Part shown: piece by piece, positions 34,388 through 42,909 of the stretch
Numbering within the stretch: position 1 is the stretch's first letter
Layout of the letters: every line of letters begins with the position of its first letter
Source: JBMORL01 sp049322335
Lineage (GTDB): Bacteria; Bacteroidota; Bacteroidia; Flavobacteriales_D; UBA2798
Assembly (NCBI GenBank): GCA_049322335.1
Contig: JBMORL010000129.1
Location: forward strand, 1 to 46,637
DNA length: 46,637 nt
Direction: 5' to 3'
Made by a program: the position numbers and the translations under genes
The notes under the pieces: generated by a model
The model's database searches: none
Seen by the model: only the letters and a program-made list of their open reading frames with translations
Told to the model about the DNA's origin: nothing

Positions 34388-35065
34388 TTATTCGTTGGCA
34401 CCCATCAGGGCTAACTGAACGATATTCGCCCCCATTTTCAGGGCTTTTAGCCGGGCTTCTTCCGAATCATTGTGTACCGAAGGGTCTTCCCAGCCGTCTC
34501 CGAGGTCGCACTCGAAGTCATAAAAAATCACCAGCCTGCCTTCATATGTAATCCCAAAACCCTGTGCCGGCTTGTTGTCGTGCTCATGAACCTTGGGCAG
34601 GCCGTTCTTAAATTCGTATTTCTGGTGGTAAACAGGGTGGGAAGGCGGTAACTCTGTTAAAGGGTTATCAGGAAACACCTTTTCCAGTTCCTTCCGGATA
34701 AACTTATCCATTCCATAATTATCCGAAATATGTAAAAAACCTCCTCCAATAAGATAATTGCGAAGGTTCTCGGCTTCCTTATTATTGAAAACTACATTTC
34801 CATGACCGGTCATGTGTATAAAAGGATAATTAAAGATATCAGGACTTCCGGCCTCTACAGTTGCCACCTCCTTATTAATGTTCATCCCAAGATTTTTGTT
34901 GCAGAATTCAACCAGGTTGGGAACCGAAGTGGGATTGGAATACCAGTCGCCACCACCATTATACTTTAACACCGCAAACTGGTAGGTGGAATTATTTTGC
35001 TGTGTTTTTTCGGGAATAATATTTCCCGAAAGCAGCAGGGCAGAGGCAATGAGAAAAAATTTCAT
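34388..35065 (-). CDS. DUF4159 domain-containing exported protein
   Basis: 225 residues with a signal peptide (FFLIASALLLSGNIIPE) and a single DUF4159 domain: FAVLKYNGGGDWYSNPTSVP, FIHMTGHGNVVFNNKEAENL, FLHISDNYGMDKFIRKEL and a terminal NIVQLALMGA. DUF4159 resembles a class I glutamine-amidotransferase-like fold; in other species it sits in the MoxR/BatA cluster with DUF58. Here the DUF58 gene is 33 kb away. Catalytic activity is doubtful. Confidence 0.88.
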   Translation of the reverse strand: MKFFLIASALLLSGNIIPEKTQQNNSTYQFAVLKYNGGGDWYSNPTSVPNLVEFCNKNLGMNINKEVATVEAGSPDIFNYPFIHMTGHGNVVFNNKEAENLRNYLIGGGFLHISDNYGMDKFIRKELEKVFPDNPLTELPPSHPVYHQKYEFKNGLPKVHEHDNKPAQGFGITYEGRLVIFYDFECDLGDGWEDPSVHNDSEEARLKALKMGANIVQLALMGANE

Positions 35066-35085
35066 TATCCAAATTTAGCAAAATA

Positions 35086-35116
35086 AAACGCCCCCGCTGC
35101 ACTAGCGGGGGCGTTT
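35086..35116 (-). terminator. Terminator of the NhaD gene
   Basis: A 13-bp perfect stem, 35086-35098 with 35104-35116 (AAACGCCCCCGCT and complement), loop GCACT. On the minus strand the stem runs into TTTTATTTT. Confidence 0.93.
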
Positions 35117-35143
35117 AAAGAATATAACCAATTAACCATTTAT

Positions 35144-36520
35144 TTAATGCGCATGTTCACCACTGTGTTCGTGATCATCATGTCCTTCGTGTTGTTCGGT
35201 TTTTGTTTTGTCTTTATCCTCTGCTTTTCCTGCCTTGTGGTCGGTTGGATTCCATCCTAATGTAAGATACATAACAAAGAAACCAACTACATAAGCAACA
35301 GCTACATGCCATCCGTTTTTCACATAACTAACTACCGAACGGGCCTCAGGGAATTTATTGGTAATGGCTACTCCGGCAGAAGAACCAAACCATATCATTG
35401 AACCTCCAAATCCTACTGCATAAGCGAGCATTCCCCAGTCATATCCGCCTTGTTCAAGACATAATTTGGTAAGCGGAATATTATCAAACACAGCAGAAAC
35501 AAATCCTAATGAAAGAGCTGTTTGCCATGAAGCAGCAGGAAGATCGTCAACCGGCATAAGTGATGCACAGGTTACAAGTGCTGTAAGGAAAATGGTTCCT
35601 GCAAAAGCACTTTTAATTTCTTCCCACGGAGTAGAAGTAATTAATGCACCTAAAAGTATGGCAATCCAAACCCCGACTGCAGGTCCAAAGAAAATCTCTT
35701 CATAAATTCCGGCATTGCTCATATAATTGGTAACAATTGCACCAATAAGAATCATAAGAACAACCAGGAGTTTTTTTCCGTCTACTTTAATTCCTGATGG
35801 GGCATCGGCTGTTATTTCCTGGAGTTTGTGTTGTTGACTGGCAGCTGCAAATCCGAAAATCAGAAATGCCGCGATAGAAGCTACGAAGGCAGGAAGTACT
35901 GCCAGGGGATCAACACCTTCAATCCACATAATAGTGGTAGTGGTGTCACCTACAACTGATCCTGCGCCACCGGCATTACTGGCGGCAACTATAGCAGCTA
36001 TATAACCGATATGTACTTTGTTTTTAAACACAACCAGTGCAATAGTTCCACCGATCATCGCAGCAGCAATATTGTCGAGGAAAGAAGAAATAACCATAAT
36101 GATGAAAAGCAATACTACAGCTCCCATGTATCCGTTGGGAAGGAACTTGGGAAGAATTTCCGGAACTTTCGATTCTTCAAAATGTTTGGCAAGAATTCCG
36201 AAACCGAATAATAATCCGATCAGGTTTACCAGTGTTTTCCATTCGCCTTCGTGGTGTTCGTTTCCTACAATGTGGGCGCCTAAATCAAACTGGTCATCAA
36301 AAATAAATTTGATAGCCAATACGGTTGAAAGTCCGATGAGCGCCACCCACATCGTGTGATTATGGAAAAGCGCAACCCCTACAAGTGTAAGTGCGAAAAT
36401 GATGAATTCTATTCGAATTCCTCCTACCATAGGAACATTACTGGTTCCGCTGGCAAGGGCATATACCGGTATGAAAAGCATCAGTGCCGGTATTAAAAGT
36501 TTGAGAAGATGTTTAAACAT
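35144..36520 (-). CDS. nhaD: NhaD-type Na+/H+ antiporter
   Basis: 458 residues, about 12 membrane spans. NhaD hallmarks: FLDNIAAAMIGGT near 150, AAIVAASNAGGAGSVVGDTT and VSAVFDNIPLTKLCLEQGGY. It exchanges Na+ (or Li+) for H+ at the inner membrane. The ~30-residue C-terminus after the last span is charged and His-rich (HEGHDDHEHSGEHAH), plausibly a metal- or pH-sensing tail. A near -7 box (TTACTTTG on the minus strand, one mismatch) lies at 36543-36550. Confidence 0.9.
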   Translation of the reverse strand: MFKHLLKLLIPALMLFIPVYALASGTSNVPMVGGIRIEFIIFALTLVGVALFHNHTMWVALIGLSTVLAIKFIFDDQFDLGAHIVGNEHHEGEWKTLVNLIGLLFGFGILAKHFEESKVPEILPKFLPNGYMGAVVLLFIIMVISSFLDNIAAAMIGGTIALVVFKNKVHIGYIAAIVAASNAGGAGSVVGDTTTTIMWIEGVDPLAVLPAFVASIAAFLIFGFAAASQQHKLQEITADAPSGIKVDGKKLLVVLMILIGAIVTNYMSNAGIYEEIFFGPAVGVWIAILLGALITSTPWEEIKSAFAGTIFLTALVTCASLMPVDDLPAASWQTALSLGFVSAVFDNIPLTKLCLEQGGYDWGMLAYAVGFGGSMIWFGSSAGVAITNKFPEARSVVSYVKNGWHVAVAYVVGFFVMYLTLGWNPTDHKAGKAEDKDKTKTEQHEGHDDHEHSGEHAH

Positions 36521-36697
36521 GTTTCTGGTTTTTTTGGTTGGACAAAGTAAAAATTAATTTTAATGCAAGTCGAAATTCTGTATCCAAAGTTTTTCATCAT
36601 CCGTTGTAGAAAAAGGGTAAAGTATTGCTTCACCCCGTTATAAAGGCGTTGAAAAGCGATAAAACAGATATTATTTTCGACCATTTTTTCTAAACTA

Positions 36698-36799
36698 TCA
36701 GATAAAAAATTTAGCCAGCAGGCTGATGGCAATTATAATGGCTGTCATGATGAGTAAAAACACCAGGAAGCCGTAGTTTTTTTCTTTTTCACTGCTCAT
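36698..36799 (-). CDS. Single-span membrane micro-protein, 33 aa
   Basis: ATG at 36799, TGA at 36698-36700. A charged N-terminus SSEKEKNYG is followed by one hydrophobic helix FLVFLLIMTAIIIAISLLAK. The size and topology recall small subunits of membrane complexes, but I recognise no family. Weak upstream signals, so coding status is probable rather than sure. Confidence 0.5.
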   Translation of the reverse strand: MSSEKEKNYGFLVFLLIMTAIIIAISLLAKFFI

Positions 36800-36880
36800 G
36801 GAAAATGTTTTTAGGTTGGAAAACATAATAAGGATAGCCGGGGAAATAATAGCTCCCCGGAAAAAAGGAAAAAACAATGA

Positions 36881-37228
36881 TCAAATGATCAGCACCGCAT
36901 GAAGAATAAAAAGCGGCAGAGTGTAATGTTTATCAGTAAATATCCGGGTATCGGAAAAATTATTTGTGTCAAAAGAAGGCTTTTTGGAAAGAAAACCAAA
37001 TGAATCATTGTTCCCCGAAAAGGTGTGGGGATGAATAGCCGGTAAATGCAGGGAAATAGCTTGCTCTACCTGTTGAGCCGGGGCCTCAGGCAGGCCAAAT
37101 GATGCAGCCGTTGAGGAAACACAAACCGTATTCTTATGTTCGCGGGCAGCCGATGCTGATGAAACGATCAGGGCAAATAGTAAAAACACCCTGAAAACCA
37201 ATAAAATATGTCTGACAATAGAAGGCAT
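36881..37228 (-). CDS. Putative exported protein, 115 aa
   Basis: An N-terminal signal peptide or span (HILLVFRVFLLFALIVSSAS) and a short hydrophobic C-terminus (LPLFILHAVLII). Between them a Pro/His/Ser-rich segment with a single Cys. No family recognised. The frame runs antiparallel to no other gene and has a clear signal sequence, but could still be chance. A GC palindrome CCGGGG/CCCCGG at 36838-36860 lies just downstream. Confidence 0.45.
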   Translation of the reverse strand: MPSIVRHILLVFRVFLLFALIVSSASAAREHKNTVCVSSTAASFGLPEAPAQQVEQAISLHLPAIHPHTFSGNNDSFGFLSKKPSFDTNNFSDTRIFTDKHYTLPLFILHAVLII

Positions 37229-37404
37229 TTCCTTCCAAAAATAGGTACTAAGCTTTAGAAATTACCAGCCGCGGGACTATTTATTTGCTCATTTTTGCAA
37301 ATAATCTTGCCCGTTGATGCGGATATTATAGGGAAATAACAGATATTTGCAGCCCTTAAAAAAATTAATTAACCGGGTTTAGGACCCTTTTAAAACAATT
37401 AAAA

Positions 37405-37941
37405 ATGGCAACAAAAATCAGACTCGCCCTTCACGGTAAAAAAGGAAAACCGTTTTTTCACATTGTAATTGCAGACGAACGTGCTCCGCGTGACGGAAAA
37501 TACATCGAGAAAATTGGTGTATACGATCCGCAGACCATTCCTGCTACTATCGAAATCGATTTCAATAAAGCACTTCATTGGGTAGAAAAAGGTGCACAAC
37601 CTTCTGATACCTGCCGTGCTATTCTTTCCTATAAAGGAATTCTTTACCGCAATCACCTCAATGTGGGAGTTAAAAAAGGCGCTCTTACCCAGGAGCAGGC
37701 CGATGCCAAATTCGAAAAGTGGATAGCTGAAAAAGAAGGTAAAGTATCTGCTCATAAAAATAAAGTGGCTGCTGATAAAGTAAGCGCTGAAAAGAGCCGC
37801 CTTGCTGCCGAAACCAAGGTTCGTGAAGCAAAAGCCGAAGCACTGGCCAAAGCCGCTGCTGAAGTGCCCGCTGCTGAACCCGAAGTGGAAGCACCCGCTA
37901 CTGATGCACCTGCCGCTGAAGAGAACAGCGAAAACGCATAA
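37405..37941 (+). CDS. rpsP: 30S ribosomal protein S16, C-terminally extended
   Basis: The first ~80 residues are canonical bS16 (KIRLALHGKKGKPFFHIVIA, DERAPRDGKYIEKIGVYDP, and a following W-V-E-K-G-A-Q-P-S-D-T). The protein then continues about 95 residues, first as a Lys/Ala/Glu coiled coil (AHKNKVAADKVSAEKSRLAA), then as an Ala/Pro/Glu acidic tail ending in ENSENA. E. coli S16 has 82 residues; long tails are common in Bacteroidota. It sits 17 bases upstream of rimM, a conserved pair. Confidence 0.97.
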   Translation: MATKIRLALHGKKGKPFFHIVIADERAPRDGKYIEKIGVYDPQTIPATIEIDFNKALHWVEKGAQPSDTCRAILSYKGILYRNHLNVGVKKGALTQEQADAKFEKWIAEKEGKVSAHKNKVAADKVSAEKSRLAAETKVREAKAEALAKAAAEVPAAEPEVEAPATDAPAAEENSENA

Positions 37942-37958
37942 TCATCTATTTTTTCCCG

Positions 37959-38507
37959 GTGAAAAAAGAAGACTGTTTTCATTTGGGATATATCAGCAAA
38001 GTGCATGGCATTAAGGGAGAACTTGTGTTTTTCCTGGATGTGGATGATGCTTCACTTTATCCTTTACTCGAAGAAGTGTATATTGAGCATAACGGGCAAT
38101 TGGTTTTGCAGTCGCTTAAAGAATACAAACTCATTCCCAAAAGCCGCGCGATCGTGAAACTGGAAAATGTTTCCACTATTGAGCTGGCGCAACCATTCCT
38201 GAAAAAAAATCTTTTCCTGCCACTGGACTTTCTCCCAAAACTTACAGGCAAACAATTTTATTTCCATGAAGTAGTTGGCTTTGAAACAATCGATACAACA
38301 AGAGGAAAAATAGGAAAAGTAACTAACGTATTGGAGACTGCCGCAGGAATTCTGCTGGAAATAAAACAAGGTGGAAAAGAAATTCTTATTCCTGTAAACG
38401 ACCATATCATTGAAAAAGTCGACCGGAAGAAGAAAATCATTCACGTTAATTGTCCTGATGGACTGATTGACCTTTATCTCAGTGAACAGCCCAACGATGA
38501 AGACTGA
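37959..38507 (+). CDS. rimM: 16S rRNA processing protein RimM
   Basis: 182 residues from a GTG. The N-terminal RimM barrel (HLGYISKVHGIKGELVFFLD) is followed by the PRC-barrel half (FYFHEVVGFETIDTTRGKIG, then KVTNVLETAAGILLEI and ILIPVNDHII). It binds S19 and the 16S 3' domain during 30S assembly. The usual trmD partner does not follow; trmN6 overlaps its last 11 bases instead. Confidence 0.95.
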   Translation: MKKEDCFHLGYISKVHGIKGELVFFLDVDDASLYPLLEEVYIEHNGQLVLQSLKEYKLIPKSRAIVKLENVSTIELAQPFLKKNLFLPLDFLPKLTGKQFYFHEVVGFETIDTTRGKIGKVTNVLETAAGILLEIKQGGKEILIPVNDHIIEKVDRKKKIIHVNCPDGLIDLYLSEQPNDED

Positions 38508-39204
38508 GCCGTTTCAGTTCAAACAGTTTTCGGTAAAACACGATCAATGCGCCATGAAAGTGGGTACCGATGCCGTTTTGCTCGGGGCATGGACTAACGT
38601 GTCAGGCATTGATGCAATACTGGACATCGGGGCAGGAAGCGGGATAATTGCACTGATGCTGGCTCAGCGGAACCAAAAAGCACTGATAGATGCCGTTGAA
38701 GTGGACGATGAAAGTTTTTTGCAGTGCGAAGATAATTTCAATGCTTCGCCATGGCAGGAACGGATGGGCGTTTTTCATGAAGATATCAAACAATTTACAA
38801 AAGGAATAAAGTACAGCCTCGTAGTTTCCAATCCTCCCTTTTTCAGTAACTCGCTTTTGTCGGGCGATGAAAGAAAAGATGCCGCCCGTCACACGGTAAA
38901 TCTTTCTCCCGCAGAGTTAATAGCCTGTTCGGTGAAATTGCTGGCAGAAAAAGGAAAAATGGACTTTGTTCTTCCGGCTGATAAGGAAAAGGAAATTAAA
39001 AATGAAGCAGCAAAATATGGTTTTTACACAGAACGTATATGTCATGTGCGTTATAATCCGGAAAAACCGGTAAAAAGAATTCTTATTGAATTTTCAAAAG
39101 ATGCGGGAAAAGCAATGGAAGAAGAATTATGTATTCGTGACAATAACGAACAGTTTACCCCGGAATATGTGAAACTGACGAAAGAGTTTTATCCGTTTTT
39201 GTGA
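38497..39204 (+). CDS. trmN6: tRNA1(Val) adenine-37 N6-methyltransferase
   Basis: 235 residues from the ATG at 38497; a start 30 bases upstream in rimM is less likely. N-terminal FQFKQFSVKHDQCAMKVGTD, the SAM loop LDIGAGSGIIALMLAQR near 45-62 and the catalytic NPPFF near 112-116 define the YfiC/TrmN6 family of N6-adenine methyltransferases. It methylates A37 of tRNA1(Val). Overlap with rimM implies coupled translation. Confidence 0.9.
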   Translation: MKTEPFQFKQFSVKHDQCAMKVGTDAVLLGAWTNVSGIDAILDIGAGSGIIALMLAQRNQKALIDAVEVDDESFLQCEDNFNASPWQERMGVFHEDIKQFTKGIKYSLVVSNPPFFSNSLLSGDERKDAARHTVNLSPAELIACSVKLLAEKGKMDFVLPADKEKEIKNEAAKYGFYTERICHVRYNPEKPVKRILIEFSKDAGKAMEEELCIRDNNEQFTPEYVKLTKEFYPFL

Positions 39205-39270
39205 TAATGTTTTTGCTTTTTTATTTGTGTTTCCGAAAGCAGTGCGGAAATAATCAACGAACCGGGAACT

Positions 39271-39312
39271 CTCCGCGCCCTCGGCTTGATTATTCTCTGC
39301 GCCCTCCGCGGT
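39271..39312. repeat. Short GC-rich direct repeat
   Basis: CTCCGCGCCCTCGGC and CTCTGCGCCCTCCGCGG, 26 bases apart, with an AT-rich spacer. CTGCGCCCTCCGCGG-type sequence is a frequent intergenic repeat of environmental bacteria. Lies between trmN6 and the convergent T9SS gene. Confidence 0.5.
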
Positions 39313-39357
39313 TTGGAAATTCACATGGACCAAAATGCCGCTTAAGATCTCAAAATC

Positions 39358-41139
39358 CTATTTCCCTACCACCAACTTTCCACGGCTGATTTTATTTACA
39401 TCAGAAATAACTCTGAAAAAATAAGTTCCTGATGAAATTCCTGAAGTATTCAACGAAAAGGAATTTCCGGTAATATTTTTTTCATTCAGGATTAATCTTC
39501 CCGAAACATCAAAAATTTCAAGAGAATAAATAGTTCCGCCATCAGAAAAGGTAAATGTACAGGCATCGCTGGAGGGATTCGGAAATACTGTAGTTTCAAA
39601 AGTTAAACGGTGTTCATCCACGCCTTTGGGAAAACAATTCAAAATCTCGGTATTGTAGAAAATAGTATCGGAATACGTTCCGTCTGAAACCATCAAAGTG
39701 ACTGTATACACACCCGGAGTTGCAAATTTGTGGACAGGATTTTGCAACGTGGAAAAATTATTGGCACCCGATCCCGGATCTCCAAAATCCCACGACCAGG
39801 ACGTGATGTTAGTATACGACATATCCACAAACGGAATGCTGTCGAGATAGCAGTTTTTCAGATAGGTATAATCCGCACGTATAGTCAAACCGCAGGTATC
39901 TTCCGATTGCAAAAAATATTCGATGTTGTTGGGCATATTGAAACTTACATACGTGTTGGGCATTAGTGTAAATCCGTTTTCCACAAAATTGGCAGCAGAC
40001 CCGTATTTATTCGGGCAGTGAATAACAGAAAGCGTCTGGCAATCCAGCGAATCTTCGCCATTGTAACGGGCAATGTATATTTTGCCATCCGGTGCAGTTT
40101 GTGCCTGTCCGTATAAAATTATTCCGCCTGTGACGGGAAGTGTTGGTGTATTGGCCACAAGTGTTTTAGTGACGGAAATATTGGCAGCATCAGTATCGTA
40201 TTGAAACAATGAATATTTATAATTGAATATTCCCACCATCACATATTCCAGGTAATATAAATATTTACTGTTGGGAGAAAATACCCACGACAGGTTAAAT
40301 GTAGAACCGGTATTGGTAAGAACACGCGGATTGGAAATATTTCCCGTGGCATTATCAAAATCATAAACAGTTTTGGTGTCTTCCACAAAAAACTTTTTTC
40401 CATCGGGAGAAAAGCGCAACATGGCATCATTTATTCCAAGAGGAAATTTAAGTGGCGCAGAAAATCCTGTGGAAGTAAGCCGATACATAAAAACCGAATC
40501 CGCACTGGGAAAACCAAGATCATACCAACCCGTTTGTGTAGCTATCCAGTAATCCATGCCGTTCGCATGTCTTGTGGCCGTTAGTCCTTCAAAACTGGGG
40601 ACAAGTAATTTTTTATTATACTCCATCACTTTCCCGTCACCGCCATTTTGCGACATGTCAATTAAAAAATAACCCACACCGCCACCCTTTTTATAGGGAT
40701 AGGGCTGTGTACACATGGTATCGCCTTCCCATTCCACATGGTCGCTGTTCAGTAAATAATATTGGTCGGTGGTTCCGGGCCGGGGAACAATCAGTGCGCC
40801 TTGCCGCGAACTGTATCCGCCTCCTGCAGTGTCATCAAGAATTCCTCCATCCATGGTTACGCCATTGCGGTTCCAGATTTTTCCCCAGCGCACACCATTG
40901 CAGGTAGAATCGGTGCCATCGCCATCCGAGTAGAATAACAAATTACCGTTGAGGTCGCAAATCATGGCCCCGGATTCGCTTACACCATAAAGCGTGGTCA
41001 TAGGTGTGGTAATAGCAACAGCTGTTCCCGTTGAAAAATCAATACCGCACTGGTGTCCGAAGCACCATTTTTCGTATTGTTTTTGTGCGAAAGAAAGCTG
41101 GGTGGAGAATAAAAGGGAAAGGAGTAAAAAACGTTTCAT
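39358..41139 (-). CDS. T9SS-secreted PKD-domain protein, 593 aa
   Basis: Signal peptide (RFLLLSLLFSTQLSFAQ). Residues ~20-410 form a beta-propeller-like part opening with KWCFGHQCGIDFSTG, with GNLLFYSDGDGT, SVFMYRLTSTGF, LRFSPDGKKFFVED and APDGKIYIARYNGED. A PKD domain follows (SWSWDFGDPGSGANNFSTLQ, then NPVHKFATPGVYTVTLMV). The last ~75 residues are a type A sorting tail (VFPNPSSDACTF, LEIFDVSGRLIL, SGISSGTYFFRV). Surface or released protein; carbohydrate or protein binding by the PKD is inferred. Confidence 0.92.
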   Translation of the reverse strand: MKRFLLLSLLFSTQLSFAQKQYEKWCFGHQCGIDFSTGTAVAITTPMTTLYGVSESGAMICDLNGNLLFYSDGDGTDSTCNGVRWGKIWNRNGVTMDGGILDDTAGGGYSSRQGALIVPRPGTTDQYYLLNSDHVEWEGDTMCTQPYPYKKGGGVGYFLIDMSQNGGDGKVMEYNKKLLVPSFEGLTATRHANGMDYWIATQTGWYDLGFPSADSVFMYRLTSTGFSAPLKFPLGINDAMLRFSPDGKKFFVEDTKTVYDFDNATGNISNPRVLTNTGSTFNLSWVFSPNSKYLYYLEYVMVGIFNYKYSLFQYDTDAANISVTKTLVANTPTLPVTGGIILYGQAQTAPDGKIYIARYNGEDSLDCQTLSVIHCPNKYGSAANFVENGFTLMPNTYVSFNMPNNIEYFLQSEDTCGLTIRADYTYLKNCYLDSIPFVDMSYTNITSWSWDFGDPGSGANNFSTLQNPVHKFATPGVYTVTLMVSDGTYSDTIFYNTEILNCFPKGVDEHRLTFETTVFPNPSSDACTFTFSDGGTIYSLEIFDVSGRLILNEKNITGNSFSLNTSGISSGTYFFRVISDVNKISRGKLVVGK

Positions 41140-41233
41140 AGCCGCGGTTTACCGGTTGACGTGCAAAAATCGTTCCGCGTTGCGTGGTAATAACCTGTCA
41201 GGGAAGGAAAAATGTTTTAGGGAAGTGAAAAAC

Positions 41234-41548
41234 AACGTTCGGTCCCGCTGGGACCGGGATATTTTTATAGTGGCGCTGTTAAAAATGTTTGACCCGCTCC
41301 GGGGTCAATAATTATTCTCCGATTCTTTCATTTCTCTTTTGAGTAAAGAAATTAACGCAGACTTGATTTCCAAAATAAAACTGGCCCCGAGCGAGTCAAA
41401 CATTTTTAATCCGCCAGATGGCGGACGAGCCATGGGCAGGCTTTAATTCCCCGCAGTTTATTGCGATAAAAAAATAACATTCCTCTTACGAATATCCCGT
41501 CACGCGCTTCGCGTGACTGCGGAGGCATTTATCAAAACAAAAGAAAAA
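41234..41548. repeat. Decayed and inverted copies of the 148-bp repeat, plus other palindromes
   Basis: 41241-41255 (GGTCCC GCT GGGACC) and 41290-41307 (TGACCC GCTCCG GGGTCA) are the two palindromes of the array in inverted orientation, with paired substitutions. 41382-41410 is a degenerate forward copy. CCGCCA GA TGGCGG lies at 41411-41424, and GTCACGCG CTT CGCGTGAC at 41499-41517. No gene is seen in this stretch. Confidence 0.82.
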
Positions 41549-42020
41549 CACCACCGGCCCCAGCGGGGCCGAACAGTATCCTGTAAAATGAGTGTATAGT
41601 TTTTTAATTACCCTTTATCAAGAAAAGCAACTCAAAATTTATTGTCATAAGCTGGCCCCGGAGCGGGCCAAACATTTTTAACAAAACAAAGAAAAACACC
41701 ACCGGCCCCAGCGGGGCCAAACATTATTCTGAAGAATAGTGTATAGTTTTTTAATTACCCTTTATCAAGGAAAGCAACTCAAAATTTATTGTCATAAGCT
41801 GGCCCCGGAGCGGGCCAAACATTTTTAACAAAACAAAAGAAAAACACCACCGGCCCCAGCGGGGCCGAACATTATTCTGAAAAATAGTGTATAGTTTTTT
41901 AATTACCCTTTATCAAAAGAAAGCAACTCAAAATTTATTGTCATAAGCTGGCCCCGGAGCGGGCCAAACATTTTTAACAAAACAAAGAAAAACACCACCG
42001 GCCCCAGCGGGGCCGAACAT
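41549..42020. repeat. 148-bp tandem repeat array, three units plus a partial fourth
   Basis: Units begin at 41549, 41697, 41845 and 41993, each exactly 148 bp. Each holds palindrome A (GGCCCC AGC GGGGCC), an AT-rich linker including TTTTTTAATTACCCTTTATC, and palindrome B (TGGCCC CGGAGC GGGCCA) followed by AAACATTTTTAACAAAAC. Differences between units are few (1-2 bases in the linker, indels that cancel out). The array ends at the stop codon side of the SanA-like gene. Confidence 0.95.
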
Positions 42021-42024
42021 AAAG

Positions 42025-42699
42025 CTATTGATTATTTACACAGGTATTCATTTGCTCTTCTCCCCCCAAAAACCTCGGCTGTGTAAACAACACATACAGA
42101 TCCATCACCGCTTTGGTTTTCGCCAGCCATTCGCGGGTGTGGGTGGCGGGGCCCATGTACGGATCATTGGCATTAAAGGCGACAGCATCAATTTCATAGT
42201 GATCGCAGATAAAAAGAGCGCGCTGGTTATGAAATTCCTGTGAAATGATGGTGAATTTGGAGAGTCCGAATATTTTTTTCGCGCGCACCATCGAATCAAA
42301 TGTGCGGAAGCCGGCATAATCCAGTGTGATGCAGTTTTCGGGAACGCCCAGTGAAACCAGGTAATTTTTCATGTCGGTAGGTTCGTCATAATTGCAGCTG
42401 TGATTATCGCCTGTCACCAGGATGTGTTTTATTTTCCCTGCATGAAAAAGTTGTGCTGCTGCTTCCATACGGTATTTGAAATAGGGATTAATAAATCTTC
42501 CTCCCAGCGTTTTGGCTGCACCGGGCACTACGCCCACTTCATTAAAGGGAATTTCCTCCACCGAAGAATAAATACGCGAACGGGTAGAGTGGATCACCCA
42601 CAGGTTACACGCCAGCATAAAAACGAATACCACCGAAAAGAACAAAAAGCTTCTCACTACAATTTTTCTCAGTAGCGATTTATAGAAAAGGAGTTTCAT
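42025..42699 (-). CDS. ElyC/SanA/YdcF-family membrane protein (DUF218)
   Basis: 224 residues from the ATG at 42699; upstream open codons are not family-like. One N-terminal span (SFLFFSVVFVFMLACNLWVI), then the DUF218 domain: VGVVPGAAKTLGGRFINPYF, KIKHILVTGDNHSCNYDEPT, TLDYAGFRTFDSMVRAKKIF and an EFHNQRALFI segment. E. coli SanA/ElyC relatives affect envelope integrity and vancomycin exclusion. The domain probably faces the periplasm. Confidence 0.87.
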   Translation of the reverse strand: MKLLFYKSLLRKIVVRSFLFFSVVFVFMLACNLWVIHSTRSRIYSSVEEIPFNEVGVVPGAAKTLGGRFINPYFKYRMEAAAQLFHAGKIKHILVTGDNHSCNYDEPTDMKNYLVSLGVPENCITLDYAGFRTFDSMVRAKKIFGLSKFTIISQEFHNQRALFICDHYEIDAVAFNANDPYMGPATHTREWLAKTKAVMDLYVLFTQPRFLGGEEQMNTCVNNQ

Positions 42700-42835
42700 G
42701 TTTTTTTCTGACAATTTTAAGGGGAAAAAAGTGGAAAAAAATAAGGAATTATTATCCGGGACAGAGGAGCGATTATTTGCCGGGATTTCAAAAAAAACAT
42801 TAAATTTACGTTGTCGCAATTTTAGAAAGTTAAAA

Positions 42836-42889
42836 CAAACGGTTATATTCGTTTGAAAGGGGGAAGTGGCGGCTGTACATAAGTTAGGC
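42836..42889. other. Palindrome and GTTAGGC before the restriction gene
   Basis: CAAACG (42836-42841) pairs with CGTTTG (42850-42855). GTTAGGC at 42883-42889 matches the integron core site GTTRRRY. Together they sit 20-75 bases ahead of the interrupted restriction gene. The rest of the 42700-42909 gap is AT-rich with no gene. Confidence 0.4.
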
Positions 42890-42909
42890 ACAATTTATAA
42901 AGACATACA

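Noticed and set aside
36493..36732. 79-aa frame on the minus strand
   Set aside because: Overlaps the start of nhaD and the micro-protein in other frames; no signal peptide or motif.
41549..42020. CRISPR array
   Set aside because: The repeated unit is 148 bp and nearly identical throughout, with no short-repeat/unique-spacer pattern and no cas genes.
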